Assembly: GCA_036130055.1 (NCBI GenBank)
Contig: JAYYOR010000041.1
Location: 1-14,043 of the forward strand
Length of the DNA stretch: 14,043 nt
Source: TMED69 sp036130055
GTDB lineage: Bacteria; Pseudomonadota; Gammaproteobacteria; Ga0077536
Reading direction: 5' to 3'
How positions within the stretch are numbered: the stretch's first letter is position 1; every line of letters starts with the position of its first letter. The position numbers and the translations under genes are program-made. The notes beneath the pieces were generated by a model. It did no database searches, was not told the origin of the DNA, and worked only from the letters and a program-made list of their open reading frames with translations. Positions 1 through 7,425 of this stretch are shown piece by piece.

Positions 1-155
1 AAAAATTGTCTTAACTTAGCAAGCAATTGCACACCAGCACTTTGTAAAATCGACGTAACATATTGTTTTTTATAAAAATATTATTAAGTGGTTAAAAATT
101 AATCAAAATAACAAATTATGTTTGATTCAGCCGAGATAATGACACGATCAACCTA

Positions 156-190
156 TAATCCACAAGGTTGTCCACAGATTCTGTGGGTAA
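156..190. promoter_or_regulatory. Cluster of three DnaA-box-like 9-mers (possible DnaA-binding or origin-like site)
   Basis: TAATCCACA (156-164) and TTGTCCACA (168-176) lie on the + strand, and TTACCCACA is read on the - strand (182-190). Each differs from the TTATCCACA box at one position. The last two form a near-perfect palindrome, CCACAGA-T-TCTGTGG. An AT-rich stretch lies just to the left and GATC sites flank the cluster, as in many gammaproteobacterial origins. No dnaA, dnaN, mnmG or rpmH is next to it, so an origin call is only a hypothesis. A DnaA-responsive regulatory site or chance are the alternatives. Confidence 0.35.
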
Positions 191-340
191 AATAAATTTT
201 CGAGGATCAGCTTAGAAAGAAGTGCTTCAAGTGGTAAGAAAAAACCTTAAATTGACTGTGATCAAGTTAATTTTAAGGATTTGCTCGAGATTGACAGGGG
301 TGTAATGGTCTCATTTGGACTTTTGGTGATAGATTGTCGG

Positions 341-387
341 TCGGCTAGCCTGATAAATGCGATATATTATAATATCAGACTAGCCGA
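341..387. repeat. 15-bp imperfect inverted repeat with AT-rich loop
   Basis: The left arm TCGGCTAGCCTGATA (341-355) pairs with the right arm TATCAGACTAGCCGA (373-387) with a single mismatch, around a 17-base AT-rich loop. No T-run follows either arm, so it is not a standard intrinsic terminator. It lies about 85 bases upstream of the thioesterase start. It could be an operator, a transcript-end structure of a gene left of the window, or a small dispersed palindromic repeat. A second copy within the window was not seen. Confidence 0.5.
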
Positions 388-473
388 TCTTCTTACCCGC
401 GTTATTGCAATTAATATATCGGCAGGACAGGGAAATACTTTAATTAGCAGAAATTAAGTGAGGTGATTTTTTA

Positions 474-1352
474 ATGAATAATGCGGAAATAATGGTAAAT
501 TTAATAAAAACAACGAGAACCGAAGATTTGCTATTTGAAGGCGCAAGCTCTTACGATGACGGAAGCGACACTACTTACGGCGGTCATTTGTTAGCTCAAG
601 CAAGTTACTCTGCTTGTCAAACAATAGATGACCCTAAAAAGAGGCTTCACTCTCTTACAGCCAATTTTATTCGAGCGGGAGAATCAGGTAAAAAATATAC
701 CTATAAAGTCGAAGTTTTGAGTGATGGCAAGTCATTTTCTAGGCGACACGTTAGAGGATATCAAGAAGACAAACAAATAATGCAATTAACTGCCTCATTT
801 TGCAATGAAAATGAGGGCCTCGAATTTGAGGCGGCATCACCAAAGGACTTTTCTTCCATACCTGCTCCAGACTCCATCCTGACATATCACGAACTGATGC
901 ATAAACTTGATGAAATACCCTTTAGGCGGGATTGGGCGTTTCGTCAGCATGGTTTTGATCGACGGATAATCCAAGCGCCTTGGGCAAATAAAAAGTTTGA
1001 TGAGTCTATTGGAATAAAAATGTGGGTGAAGGCAGCTGGTGATATCGAATATACAGCCAATTTACATGAGGCGCTTCTGATTTATCAGAGCGATGAGTCT
1101 CTGGCCGATAATATTTTGATTCCTTTTGAACTTACCTGGAGCTCTCCGAACGTTTTTATGGTGAGTCTTGATCATTCACTTTGGATTCACAGGCCAGTCG
1201 ATGTGAATGAGTGGCTATATGTTGAACAGGAACCAATCGTGGCCATTTATGAAAGAGGGCTGTCTAAAGCCAGGGTATGGGATGCGAACGGCGTTTTGAT
1301 AAGTTCTTTTTTGCAAGAAGCTCTTTTTAGAAAGCGACGAACGAATAATTGA
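474..1352 (+). CDS. TesB-like acyl-CoA thioesterase II
   Basis: This is a 292-residue double-hotdog thioesterase, close in length to E. coli TesB (286 aa), predicted to hydrolyse cytosolic acyl-CoA to free acid and CoA. The N-terminal hotdog carries YGGHLLAQA (35-43) and the C-terminal one SLDHSLWIHRP (231-241). By hand alignment to TesB (Asp204, Thr228, Gln278) the catalytic trio is Asp207, Ser231 and Gln281; Ser in place of Thr is a conservative change. The ATG at 474 is preceded by GAGGTGA at a good spacing. The gene stands alone after a long non-coding region, and its stop is one base from the convergent nitroreductase stop, with no terminator between. The family assignment is firm, but the physiological acyl-CoA substrate cannot be read from sequence. 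It could serve beta-oxidation or release of carboxylic acid products. Confidence 0.9.
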   Translation: MNNAEIMVNLIKTTRTEDLLFEGASSYDDGSDTTYGGHLLAQASYSACQTIDDPKKRLHSLTANFIRAGESGKKYTYKVEVLSDGKSFSRRHVRGYQEDKQIMQLTASFCNENEGLEFEAASPKDFSSIPAPDSILTYHELMHKLDEIPFRRDWAFRQHGFDRRIIQAPWANKKFDESIGIKMWVKAAGDIEYTANLHEALLIYQSDESLADNILIPFELTWSSPNVFMVSLDHSLWIHRPVDVNEWLYVEQEPIVAIYERGLSKARVWDANGVLISSFLQEALFRKRRTNN

Positions 1353-1353
1353 A

Positions 1354-2025
1354 TTAAAATCCATGAAAATGGGCGATATCTATAAGTTTTTCTCTTCTTG
1401 TTTTAAGTGTGTTTTCAATTGCTTTCTTGTCTTCGTAACCCATTGCCATTCCTGAGACCAGGACCTGGTCAGGTGGTATGTTTAAATGCTTGAATATTGG
1501 TTCCTGATAATTTATCCAAGCGGCCTGTGGACAGGTATGTAAATCATATTTTCTAGCGGCAAGCATGACCGTTTGCATAAACAAACCCACATCTGACCAA
1601 CTCCCCTTTCCTAGGTAAGAATCAGTTGTAAAAAACAAACCCACAGGTGCATCAAAAAAACAAAAATTTCTTCTGTGTTGCTTATGCGATTTTTCTCGGT
1701 CTCCTTTTTTTATTCCGAGAAGCCCATATAGATCCCAACCAATACCTCTTCTTCGATTTCTGTGAATTTCTTTCCATTCCGAGGGATAGTAATCGTACTT
1801 GTCATAATCGGTGAATTCGCCGAGGTCAAACATTTTTTGAACATCTGTCACAATATTATTTCGCGTGTCTCCAGCGCACACATAAACGTGCCATGGTTGT
1901 GTATTAGTACCACTGGGGGCTCGTTGGGCAATAGTTAAAATCTTAGTTATAATGTCTTTCGGTACGCGTTTATCAAGAAACGCCCTGATTGAGCGACGGC
2001 TTTCAATCGCCTCTATTATATCCAT
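1354..2025 (-). CDS. Nitroreductase-family FMN oxidoreductase
   Basis: This 223-residue protein belongs to the nitroreductase (FMN, NAD(P)H-dependent) family, which reduces nitro compounds, quinones or other electrophiles in the cytosol. The FMN phosphate/ribityl signature is RRSIRAF (10-16), followed by APSGTNTQPW (36-45). The central helix region holds TCPQAAW (164-170), and GMAMGYED (192-199) lies near the C-terminus, all as expected. The ATG shares one base with the TAA of the upstream sirtuin gene (TAATG), and AGGAGA inside the end of that gene serves as ribosome binding site, so the two are very probably translationally coupled. The coupling with an NAD-consuming enzyme is notable but does not prove a joint pathway. 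The natural substrate is unknown. Confidence 0.9.
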   Translation of the reverse strand: MDIIEAIESRRSIRAFLDKRVPKDIITKILTIAQRAPSGTNTQPWHVYVCAGDTRNNIVTDVQKMFDLGEFTDYDKYDYYPSEWKEIHRNRRRGIGWDLYGLLGIKKGDREKSHKQHRRNFCFFDAPVGLFFTTDSYLGKGSWSDVGLFMQTVMLAARKYDLHTCPQAAWINYQEPIFKHLNIPPDQVLVSGMAMGYEDKKAIENTLKTRREKLIDIAHFHGF

Positions 2026-2774
2026 TATTTATTCTCCTGAAGATTGATGTATTCATTAGCTGTAATTGGGTAATACTCGATATTTCTTATGCCTAGATTT
2101 TTAGGCTCTGGATCAATAATTTTCACTTTAGCTTCATTTTGCTTCGCTATATCCAGTGCTATTTGCGTAAAACCCACACTGAAAGAGGTCCCTAAAAAAA
2201 TGAAATCGGTGGCTTTACGCATTCTTTTGATTGCTTTAGAAATCTTATAGGCCTCAGTGTAATGTTCGTCGAATAATAAGACAAATGGTTTTAAGCTTAC
2301 CCCAAATTCAGGGGTTTTTGTGGAGCTAGATATCTTAAAAGCATCTAGTAACTGGCTTTTTAGTTTGCGATCTGAGAGCTCACTATTTATCGATTGCCAA
2401 GGCGCTTCTATTAATTCTCCGAAAGCCTGTTCTTCTTTTGTAAATTTTGTAACTCTATCTAACCTTCCATGAATTGGAATATATTCTTTATTTCCAGCCT
2501 TAAAATCAAGAGTATCAATATTCTGAGTAATTAATGGTTTATCAGCCAACCATTTATGGACAGGATTCGGACTGAGATTTCTGTAGGTTGCAAATCTTTT
2601 GAAGTACCAAAGTAAGAATTCATCTGGTTTAGTCCGAAACATTCCTCTTGTTGCCATTTGTTGAGGGGTATAATTTTCGCTACCAATAGTCCAGAATCCA
2701 TCGTGACCCCTAAAAGTTGGGATCCCACTTTCCGCACTAACCCCTGCTCCTGTAATAAAAATTTCTTTTTTCAT
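2025..2774 (-). CDS. SIR2-family NAD-dependent deacylase lacking zinc-site cysteines
   Basis: This 249-residue protein shows the sirtuin core: GAGVSAESGIPTFRG (9-23) of the NAD site, TQNID (83-87), the catalytic His102 in IPIHG, and GTS (195-197) of the Rossmann fold. Canonical sirtuins have a Cys4 zinc ribbon after the catalytic His. This protein contains no cysteine at all, and the interval 105-160 is a charged, helix-like segment instead. The motif that is usually RPxVVxFGE reads LKPFVLLFDEHY (161-172). These changes suggest a divergent subgroup that may bind a different acyl group or act as an NADase or ADP-ribosyltransferase; that is inference. The ATG at 2774 has only a weak upstream purine stretch. 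The gene is first in a two-gene operon with the overlapping nitroreductase and is divergent from the exported methyltransferase. Confidence 0.85.
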   Translation of the reverse strand: MKKEIFITGAGVSAESGIPTFRGHDGFWTIGSENYTPQQMATRGMFRTKPDEFLLWYFKRFATYRNLSPNPVHKWLADKPLITQNIDTLDFKAGNKEYIPIHGRLDRVTKFTKEEQAFGELIEAPWQSINSELSDRKLKSQLLDAFKISSSTKTPEFGVSLKPFVLLFDEHYTEAYKISKAIKRMRKATDFIFLGTSFSVGFTQIALDIAKQNEAKVKIIDPEPKNLGIRNIEYYPITANEYINLQENK

Positions 2775-2948
2775 TTTTTCTTTGGCCTTTGTTCTGTGGT
2801 AGCTCGATTTATGTGGAGTTTAAAATCTTATATCTTTAGGTTATAGTTTATTAAACGCGAAACTTGTTTGTAAAGTTCAGGGCCAAAAAGTGAAATACAT
2901 TTTATGGTTTAAACCTTCTCATAAATATTTTAATCCGCAGGTAAAAAG

Positions 2949-3788
2949 TTGATAAGAGAAAACGTTGGAAAAAACACGCTAACTAACATTCTAATGTTTG
3001 TCTTATTTTGGCCGATATATTTTGGTTCTGTAACTCCTGCGAAAGGCTTGACACTTAACGAGGCGATATTAGGCACGCATCGTTCGGCAAAAAATATAGC
3101 TCGAAATGACTTTCGTAATCCTGAAAAAACGCTTAAGTTCTTTCAGCTTAGGAACGATATGACGGTTGTTGAATTATGGCCAGGAAGTTCTGGTTGGTAT
3201 ACTGAAATCCTTGCGCCGTATTTGAAAGATCAAGGCTCTTTTTACACGGTTAATTTTGATGGAAGCACTGGCTTAGATTATTTCGAAAAAGGCGCGAATC
3301 GTTTTCAAGTTATGATTGATTCAAACCCATTGATCTTCGGGAAACTTATAAATATGCCACTTATGCCACCGAAAAAAATTCCGCCAATACCTCCCGGCAC
3401 CGCTGACTTGGTACTGACATTCAGAAATATGCATAATTGGTTGATGAGAGATATGGAGCAGGATGTTCTTTCTTTCGCGCATTCAGTATTGAAGCCAAAT
3501 GGTATTCTTGGTGTAGTTGCCCATCGTTCACGGGATGACCAGCTAGGACGATTAGGTGCTAAAACCGGCTATCTAGGGCAATCATTTGTAATTGAGTTGA
3601 TAGAAAAATCTGGTTTTAAGCTTTTAGAGATTTCTGACGTCAATTCAAATCCTAAAGATAGTACGGACCATCCCAAAGGTGTTTGGAGTTTGCCTCCTAG
3701 GTTGAGGATGGGCGATGAGGATAGAGAATATTATATTGGAGTAGGTGAGAGTAACAGAATGACTTTGAAATTTGTCAAACTCTATTAG
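2949..3788 (+). CDS. Exported class I SAM-methyltransferase-like protein (COG4798-like)
   Basis: The 279-residue product has a short positively charged N-terminus, a hydrophobic stretch (about 14-28) and a likely signal-peptidase site near TPAKG (29-33), so it should be periplasmic. Next come the COG4798-like features: NPEKTLKFFQL (57-67), SAM motif I VVELWPGSSGWYTEIL (73-88), FRNMHNWL (158-165) and LKPNGILGVVAHR (181-193). The start is TTG: an in-frame TAA lies only five codons upstream, AGG sits seven bases before the TTG, and the alternative ATG at 2994 (Met16) has no ribosome binding site and would remove the charged n-region. A SAM-binding fold in an exported protein is odd, because SAM is cytosolic; the family may have another ligand. 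The gene is monocistronic and convergent with the monooxygenase. Confidence 0.75.
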   Translation: MIRENVGKNTLTNILMFVLFWPIYFGSVTPAKGLTLNEAILGTHRSAKNIARNDFRNPEKTLKFFQLRNDMTVVELWPGSSGWYTEILAPYLKDQGSFYTVNFDGSTGLDYFEKGANRFQVMIDSNPLIFGKLINMPLMPPKKIPPIPPGTADLVLTFRNMHNWLMRDMEQDVLSFAHSVLKPNGILGVVAHRSRDDQLGRLGAKTGYLGQSFVIELIEKSGFKLLEISDVNSNPKDSTDHPKGVWSLPPRLRMGDEDREYYIGVGESNRMTLKFVKLY

Positions 3789-3836
3789 ATTTTAAAAAAC
3801 GTCCGATAAAATTCAAAAAAATACTATATTAAAGTT

Positions 3837-5441
3837 TTAATATATTTGACAGTCTACGAAATTATTAGCTGTTACTTCGTCGCATTTATTTTTATATTCG
3901 CCCACACCTCCGCAATAGGGAATAACCCTTCTTGCTTTACCTTTTACATTGGTACCTGTATACCACGAATCCGTTTTATGTACTAAAGTTGATTCCGCGA
4001 CTTCGTCATGGTGCTTGCCCCACTCTTGTTCTGATTTTTTTGACGGTTCTATAGCATTTTTCCCTTCACTTATCACATGCTTGATACAATTTTCTATCCA
4101 TGTGACTTGCTGGTCAACGCATGTAGGGACGTTACAAAAAGCAGCACCAGGGGACATTGGTGCATTGACTAAAAACATATTGGGGTATCCATGAACCTGC
4201 ATTCCTAGAAATGTACTCACACCATTTTTCTTCCACTCATCACGCAGCAATCGCCCATCCCGACCATGGAGATCAATAGCGGTTAAGGCACCTGTGCCAG
4301 CATCGAAGCCAGTGGCAAGTATCAAAACATCAAGTTTAATTTTTTGGTCTTCTAAGATAACTTCTTGTCCGGCGATTTTTTTAATTTCATTCGTCCTTAC
4401 ATCAATTAAACTAACATTAGGCCGATTATATACCTCATAATAACTTGTCTCTAAGGGAACGCGTCGGGTCCCAAATCCATAATCTTTCGGAATCAACTTT
4501 TCGGCAATAGTTGGGTCATTTACCCTTGACCTAATTTTATCTTTTACAAATTGTGAAATTTCACTATTAGCTTCCTCTTCAAAAAATATTTCTGGAAATT
4601 GTCCTATCCAGAAACTTAAGGAGCCCTCCTTCCAGTATCTCTCCATACAAGCTAATCTTTCTTGCTGGCTTAATTCATGATAGGAGCTTTCAAAGTCATA
4701 TAGAAATCCAGCGAAAGTGTTTTGCCTAGTTTTTTTAATTTCTGGATATTGACCTCTTAATTCCGCCATTTTTTGTTCAGTAAACCTTGGGTTGTTCATA
4801 GGAATTGTGTAATTCGGCGTTCTTTGAAATACGGTGAGGTGTTTCACCTCAGAGGCGATTGATTGTATTACTTGTATTCCGGTCGCGCCAGTTCCTATTA
4901 TCCCTACATCTTTGTTACTGAGTTTCAAACCTGTTTTTGGCCAGTGGCTTGTGTGCAGGATTTTCCCTGTAAATTTATCAATTCCATTTATATCTGGAAG
5001 CTGAGGTTTTGAAAGCAGTCCGCTTCCCATTACGAGAAATTGGCTCTGTACTTCAAAACCATCTTCCGTTCTAATTTTCCAATGTTTTTGCTCTTCCATG
5101 AATTCAGCTTTAGTAACTTTTGAACCGAATCGTATGAATTTTTTTAAGTCAAATTTCTCGGCTACAAAATTAAGATACTTTTCTGTTTCCTCTTGAGCTG
5201 GAAATTTTTCTTTCCAATTCCATTCGTTTAAAAGTTCTTCTGAAAAAAAATATTGATAAACATATGATTCCGAGTCAGTGCGAGCACCAGGATATCGATT
5301 CCAGTACCAAGTGCCGCCGATTCCGTCGCCCGCCTCGAGTGTTTGTACAGAATATCCTTGCGTTGTAAATTTGTGCGTTGCAAAAATTCCTGTAAAACCT
5401 GCTCCAACTACAATAACGTCAACTTTTTTATTTTTTTCCAT
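3837..5441 (-). CDS. Type I Baeyer-Villiger / flavin-containing monooxygenase
   Basis: This 534-residue FAD- and NADPH-dependent monooxygenase is predicted to insert oxygen next to a ketone (giving an ester or lactone) or to oxidise heteroatoms, in the cytosol. The FAD Rossmann motif is GAGFTG (13-18) and the FAD/active-site segment is GGTWYWNRYPGARTDSES (42-59), with Asp56. The type I BVMO fingerprint FTGKILHTSHWP (157-168) fits FxGxxxHxxxWP exactly. The NADPH Rossmann motif is GTGATG (183-188), and Arg327 in GTRRVPLE matches the conserved catalytic arginine region of phenylacetone and cyclohexanone monooxygenases. ATGFD (376-380) and a C-terminal GGVGEYKNKCDEV segment complete the fold. Length is normal. 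AAAGG precedes the ATG. The gene diverges from the barrel/dioxygenase/dehydrogenase operon across about 106 bases, suggesting shared control. The actual substrate is unknown. Confidence 0.92.
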   Translation of the reverse strand: MEKNKKVDVIVVGAGFTGIFATHKFTTQGYSVQTLEAGDGIGGTWYWNRYPGARTDSESYVYQYFFSEELLNEWNWKEKFPAQEETEKYLNFVAEKFDLKKFIRFGSKVTKAEFMEEQKHWKIRTEDGFEVQSQFLVMGSGLLSKPQLPDINGIDKFTGKILHTSHWPKTGLKLSNKDVGIIGTGATGIQVIQSIASEVKHLTVFQRTPNYTIPMNNPRFTEQKMAELRGQYPEIKKTRQNTFAGFLYDFESSYHELSQQERLACMERYWKEGSLSFWIGQFPEIFFEEEANSEISQFVKDKIRSRVNDPTIAEKLIPKDYGFGTRRVPLETSYYEVYNRPNVSLIDVRTNEIKKIAGQEVILEDQKIKLDVLILATGFDAGTGALTAIDLHGRDGRLLRDEWKKNGVSTFLGMQVHGYPNMFLVNAPMSPGAAFCNVPTCVDQQVTWIENCIKHVISEGKNAIEPSKKSEQEWGKHHDEVAESTLVHKTDSWYTGTNVKGKARRVIPYCGGVGEYKNKCDEVTANNFVDCQIY

Positions 5442-5547
5442 TCTTTATAAACCTTTCAAACAAACTTTAGTTCAATATTCCCAATAAAATAGAATTAATT
5501 CAAGAGTGTTTTACTTCAGTTCGAATAATTTAGTTTAATATATAGAA

Positions 5548-6855
5548 ATGACCAGACTATTTTTTGTTGTTATCCAAGTGTTAGCCGGTTTTGTAGTAAC
5601 AACTTCTTATTCTACTGCTAACCTAATTGATGATGCTAAATTAGATCCATCGATTCAGTTACTACTTGGTCTTCAACATGGTACGGGAATAAATTACGGT
5701 TTTGGGGCGATAGATTCAACTGATCAGAAAAATCGGTCGACGCTTTCTTTAGCGGTTAAGCCAGGATTAAAAACGCAAATTAATTTACCAAATTCGCATA
5801 TTTATAGTGGGGTCTCCTTGGTTGCCGCCACCACATCTTTGGATGGCGAGATAAGTGGTCAGGTTGCAAAATCTGGTGATCAGGCCTTGGATTTTGATCA
5901 TTCTTATATCGGTTGGAAAAATTCTGTCTTAGATATTTCAGTAGGGGCACAAGATTTTACGATTGGGGATGGTTTTATTATAGGCGATGGCAATTACAAT
6001 CAAGGAGCAGAAAACGGCCAGTACTGGATCGGAGCATTCTCTGCGTGGCGGAATTCCTTTGTGGTTAGACTTAATTTTAAGAAATTCCTAACAGAGCTTT
6101 TTTGGTTGAGGACAGATAATGACTTTCGAGATGGCCGGATAGTTGGTGCCAATTTTGAATATAGAGATGATAGATATGGTGAGCTGGGTATTTCAACCGT
6201 TCATGTTTTAGAAGGGGACGCATTCAACCTTAGAGGCATGCAAGCTTGGAGCTTTCGTGTCGCAGACTTTCGTCCAGCTCGAATAAAAGGTTTAAAATTT
6301 TTTGGTGAATGGGTCTTGCAGAAAGGGGTAGATGACCAAGCAGGGGGGCGCAAGAATGCTGCCTTTGGTTGGTATATAGAAAATGAATACCATGTGCCTC
6401 TTGGGTTTTACACTCCTATAATCAATTATCGCTATTCAAACCTATCAGGAGACGATCTGGAGACAGAAAAAAATGAGGGATATCGAGGTCTTTACTATAC
6501 TATCTTCAAGAGAGGATGGGATACCTGGTATCAAGGTGAGATAGCAGGGGAATATCATCTTTTTAACAGTAATCAGATTACGCAAATGTTTAAATTAAAA
6601 TTACCTTTATCAAAAACTTCCTTCGCTGTAATTTATTACTATGATCATGAATTACACGAAAAACATTACTTTAATAGAAGGGTTAACTCAAAGAAATGGT
6701 CTAGTGAACTTAATCTTGGGTTAGAACAGATAAAATCTTCTGGCTTTTATGGTTATTTCGGGGTTGCTCTTTCTAAGCCAAGATCAGCTGCGAAAGAAGT
6801 TTTTGGAAATGACGATTTTTTTGTAGTACAAACTTTCTTGTCTTATAATTTTTGA
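5548..6855 (+). CDS. Predicted outer-membrane beta-barrel (porin-like) protein
   Basis: This 435-residue protein begins with a signal peptide (hydrophobic residues 4-19, likely cleavage after STA near residue 24). The mature part is rich in Gly, Tyr, Phe and alternating polar/hydrophobic strands and ends in LSYNF, the terminal aromatic expected of a BamA-inserted barrel. I recognise no specific porin family with certainty; the length and pattern resemble alginate-export or substrate-specific porins of about 16-18 strands. The gene leads a tight operon: four bases separate it from the ring-cleavage dioxygenase gene, so uptake of that pathway's substrate is a reasonable inference. The ATG has only a weak upstream purine signal (AGAA). 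Confidence 0.75.
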   Translation: MTRLFFVVIQVLAGFVVTTSYSTANLIDDAKLDPSIQLLLGLQHGTGINYGFGAIDSTDQKNRSTLSLAVKPGLKTQINLPNSHIYSGVSLVAATTSLDGEISGQVAKSGDQALDFDHSYIGWKNSVLDISVGAQDFTIGDGFIIGDGNYNQGAENGQYWIGAFSAWRNSFVVRLNFKKFLTELFWLRTDNDFRDGRIVGANFEYRDDRYGELGISTVHVLEGDAFNLRGMQAWSFRVADFRPARIKGLKFFGEWVLQKGVDDQAGGRKNAAFGWYIENEYHVPLGFYTPIINYRYSNLSGDDLETEKNEGYRGLYYTIFKRGWDTWYQGEIAGEYHLFNSNQITQMFKLKLPLSKTSFAVIYYYDHELHEKHYFNRRVNSKKWSSELNLGLEQIKSSGFYGYFGVALSKPRSAAKEVFGNDDFFVVQTFLSYNF

Positions 6856-6859
6856 ACAA

Positions 6860-7186
6860 ATGAAGTATCATGCACATATCTATTGGACAAATAAATTTGA
6901 AAAAAATATAGCACTCGGTTTACGAATCCCTTTACATAATAATCAATGTGGGCTTGGAAAACTGCATGATAAAAAGGTTGGGCCGCATACCTTTCCTATG
7001 TATCAAGTGAGCTATGACAATTCGAATAAAAATTTTGTGGAAGCATTTCTTAAAACACATAGAAATGGTTTAAGTATTCTTTTGCATAAAGTTACAGACC
7101 AAGGCGATGTCCATGACCATACAATTGGAGCACAGTGGTTAGGAAAAAAATTAGAACTCAATCTTAAAATTTTTAAGGAAAAATGA
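6860..7186 (+). CDS. DOPA 4,5-dioxygenase-family (extradiol ring-cleavage) protein
   Basis: This small 108-residue protein matches the DOPA 4,5-dioxygenase family (PF08883), non-haem-iron enzymes that open catechol rings between or beside the hydroxyls, first described in Amanita pigment synthesis. Visible family features are YHAHIYW (3-9), GPHTFPMYQ (41-49), LSILLHKVT (71-79) and DHTIGAQWLG (86-95). His4, His6, His43, His76 and His87 are candidate metal ligands. Length is usual for the bacterial members. The start lies four bases after the barrel gene stop with no clear ribosome binding site, so translation probably depends on reinitiation. The stop overlaps the next gene by ATGA. The aldehyde dehydrogenase downstream would fit oxidation of a semialdehyde cleavage product. 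Substrate is not deducible. Confidence 0.85.
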   Translation: MKYHAHIYWTNKFEKNIALGLRIPLHNNQCGLGKLHDKKVGPHTFPMYQVSYDNSNKNFVEAFLKTHRNGLSILLHKVTDQGDVHDHTIGAQWLGKKLELNLKIFKEK

Positions 7187-7413
7187 AAGAAAAACCGTCG
7201 ATTATTTCAGCGCGCGATACAAAGTACGATAAAGATGAAATTATTCAAATGGCGCTTTCAGATGATGTTTCTTTCTCTAGCATAAAAAGAAGGTTCGGCC
7301 TTACTGAGCATGAGGTTAAGAAATTAATGAGAAAGAATATTTCGCCTAGGAGCTACAAAAGATGGAGAAAAAGAGTTCGAGATTTTTCCGATCGTAGAGA
7401 ATTTTACAAATAA
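7183..7413 (+). CDS. Small basic DUF2805 / TIGR03643-family protein
   Basis: This 76-residue basic protein is recognisable by KDEIIQMALSDDVSFSSIKR (17-36), a helix-turn-helix-like FGLTEHEVKKLMRKN (38-52), and the signature SPRSYKRWRKRV (54-65). The family has no established function. From memory, members are common in marine bacteria and usually sit near photolyase/cryptochrome genes, so its place inside a dioxygenase/aldehyde dehydrogenase operon is unusual. The HTH-like core and Arg/Lys-rich tail make nucleic-acid binding plausible, but that is inference. Its ATG overlaps the previous stop (ATGA) with a good AAGGA site, and the dehydrogenase gene starts 12 bases after its stop, so it is co-transcribed with both. 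Confidence 0.85.
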   Translation: MKEKPSIISARDTKYDKDEIIQMALSDDVSFSSIKRRFGLTEHEVKKLMRKNISPRSYKRWRKRVRDFSDRREFYK

Positions 7414-7425
7414 CATTAGGAAATA

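Larger units (their letters stand above)
1..473. other. Long non-coding region upstream of the thioesterase gene
   Basis: I find no convincing coding frame here on either strand. The stretch is strongly AT-rich between about 60 and 120. It contains three DnaA-box-like 9-mers at 156-190, GATC sites at 146, 205, 260 and 386, and a 15-bp imperfect inverted repeat at 341-387. A TTGACA hexamer at 291-296 has no good -10 partner at 16-18 bases, so I do not call a promoter from it. Confidence 0.7.

Noticed and set aside
291..319. TTGACA at 291-296 as the -35 of the thioesterase promoter
   Set aside because: The base run 17 bases downstream (TTTGGA) is a poor -10 and the site is about 180 bases from the start codon.
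3827..3842. Palindrome TATTAAA-GT-TTTAATA between the methyltransferase and monooxygenase stops as a bidirectional terminator
   Set aside because: The stem is entirely A/T and overlaps the monooxygenase stop; such stems are weak and expected by chance in this AT-rich spacer.
3949..4194. Open frame on the + strand within the monooxygenase gene
   Set aside because: It is antisense to conserved monooxygenase C-terminal sequence and resembles no family.
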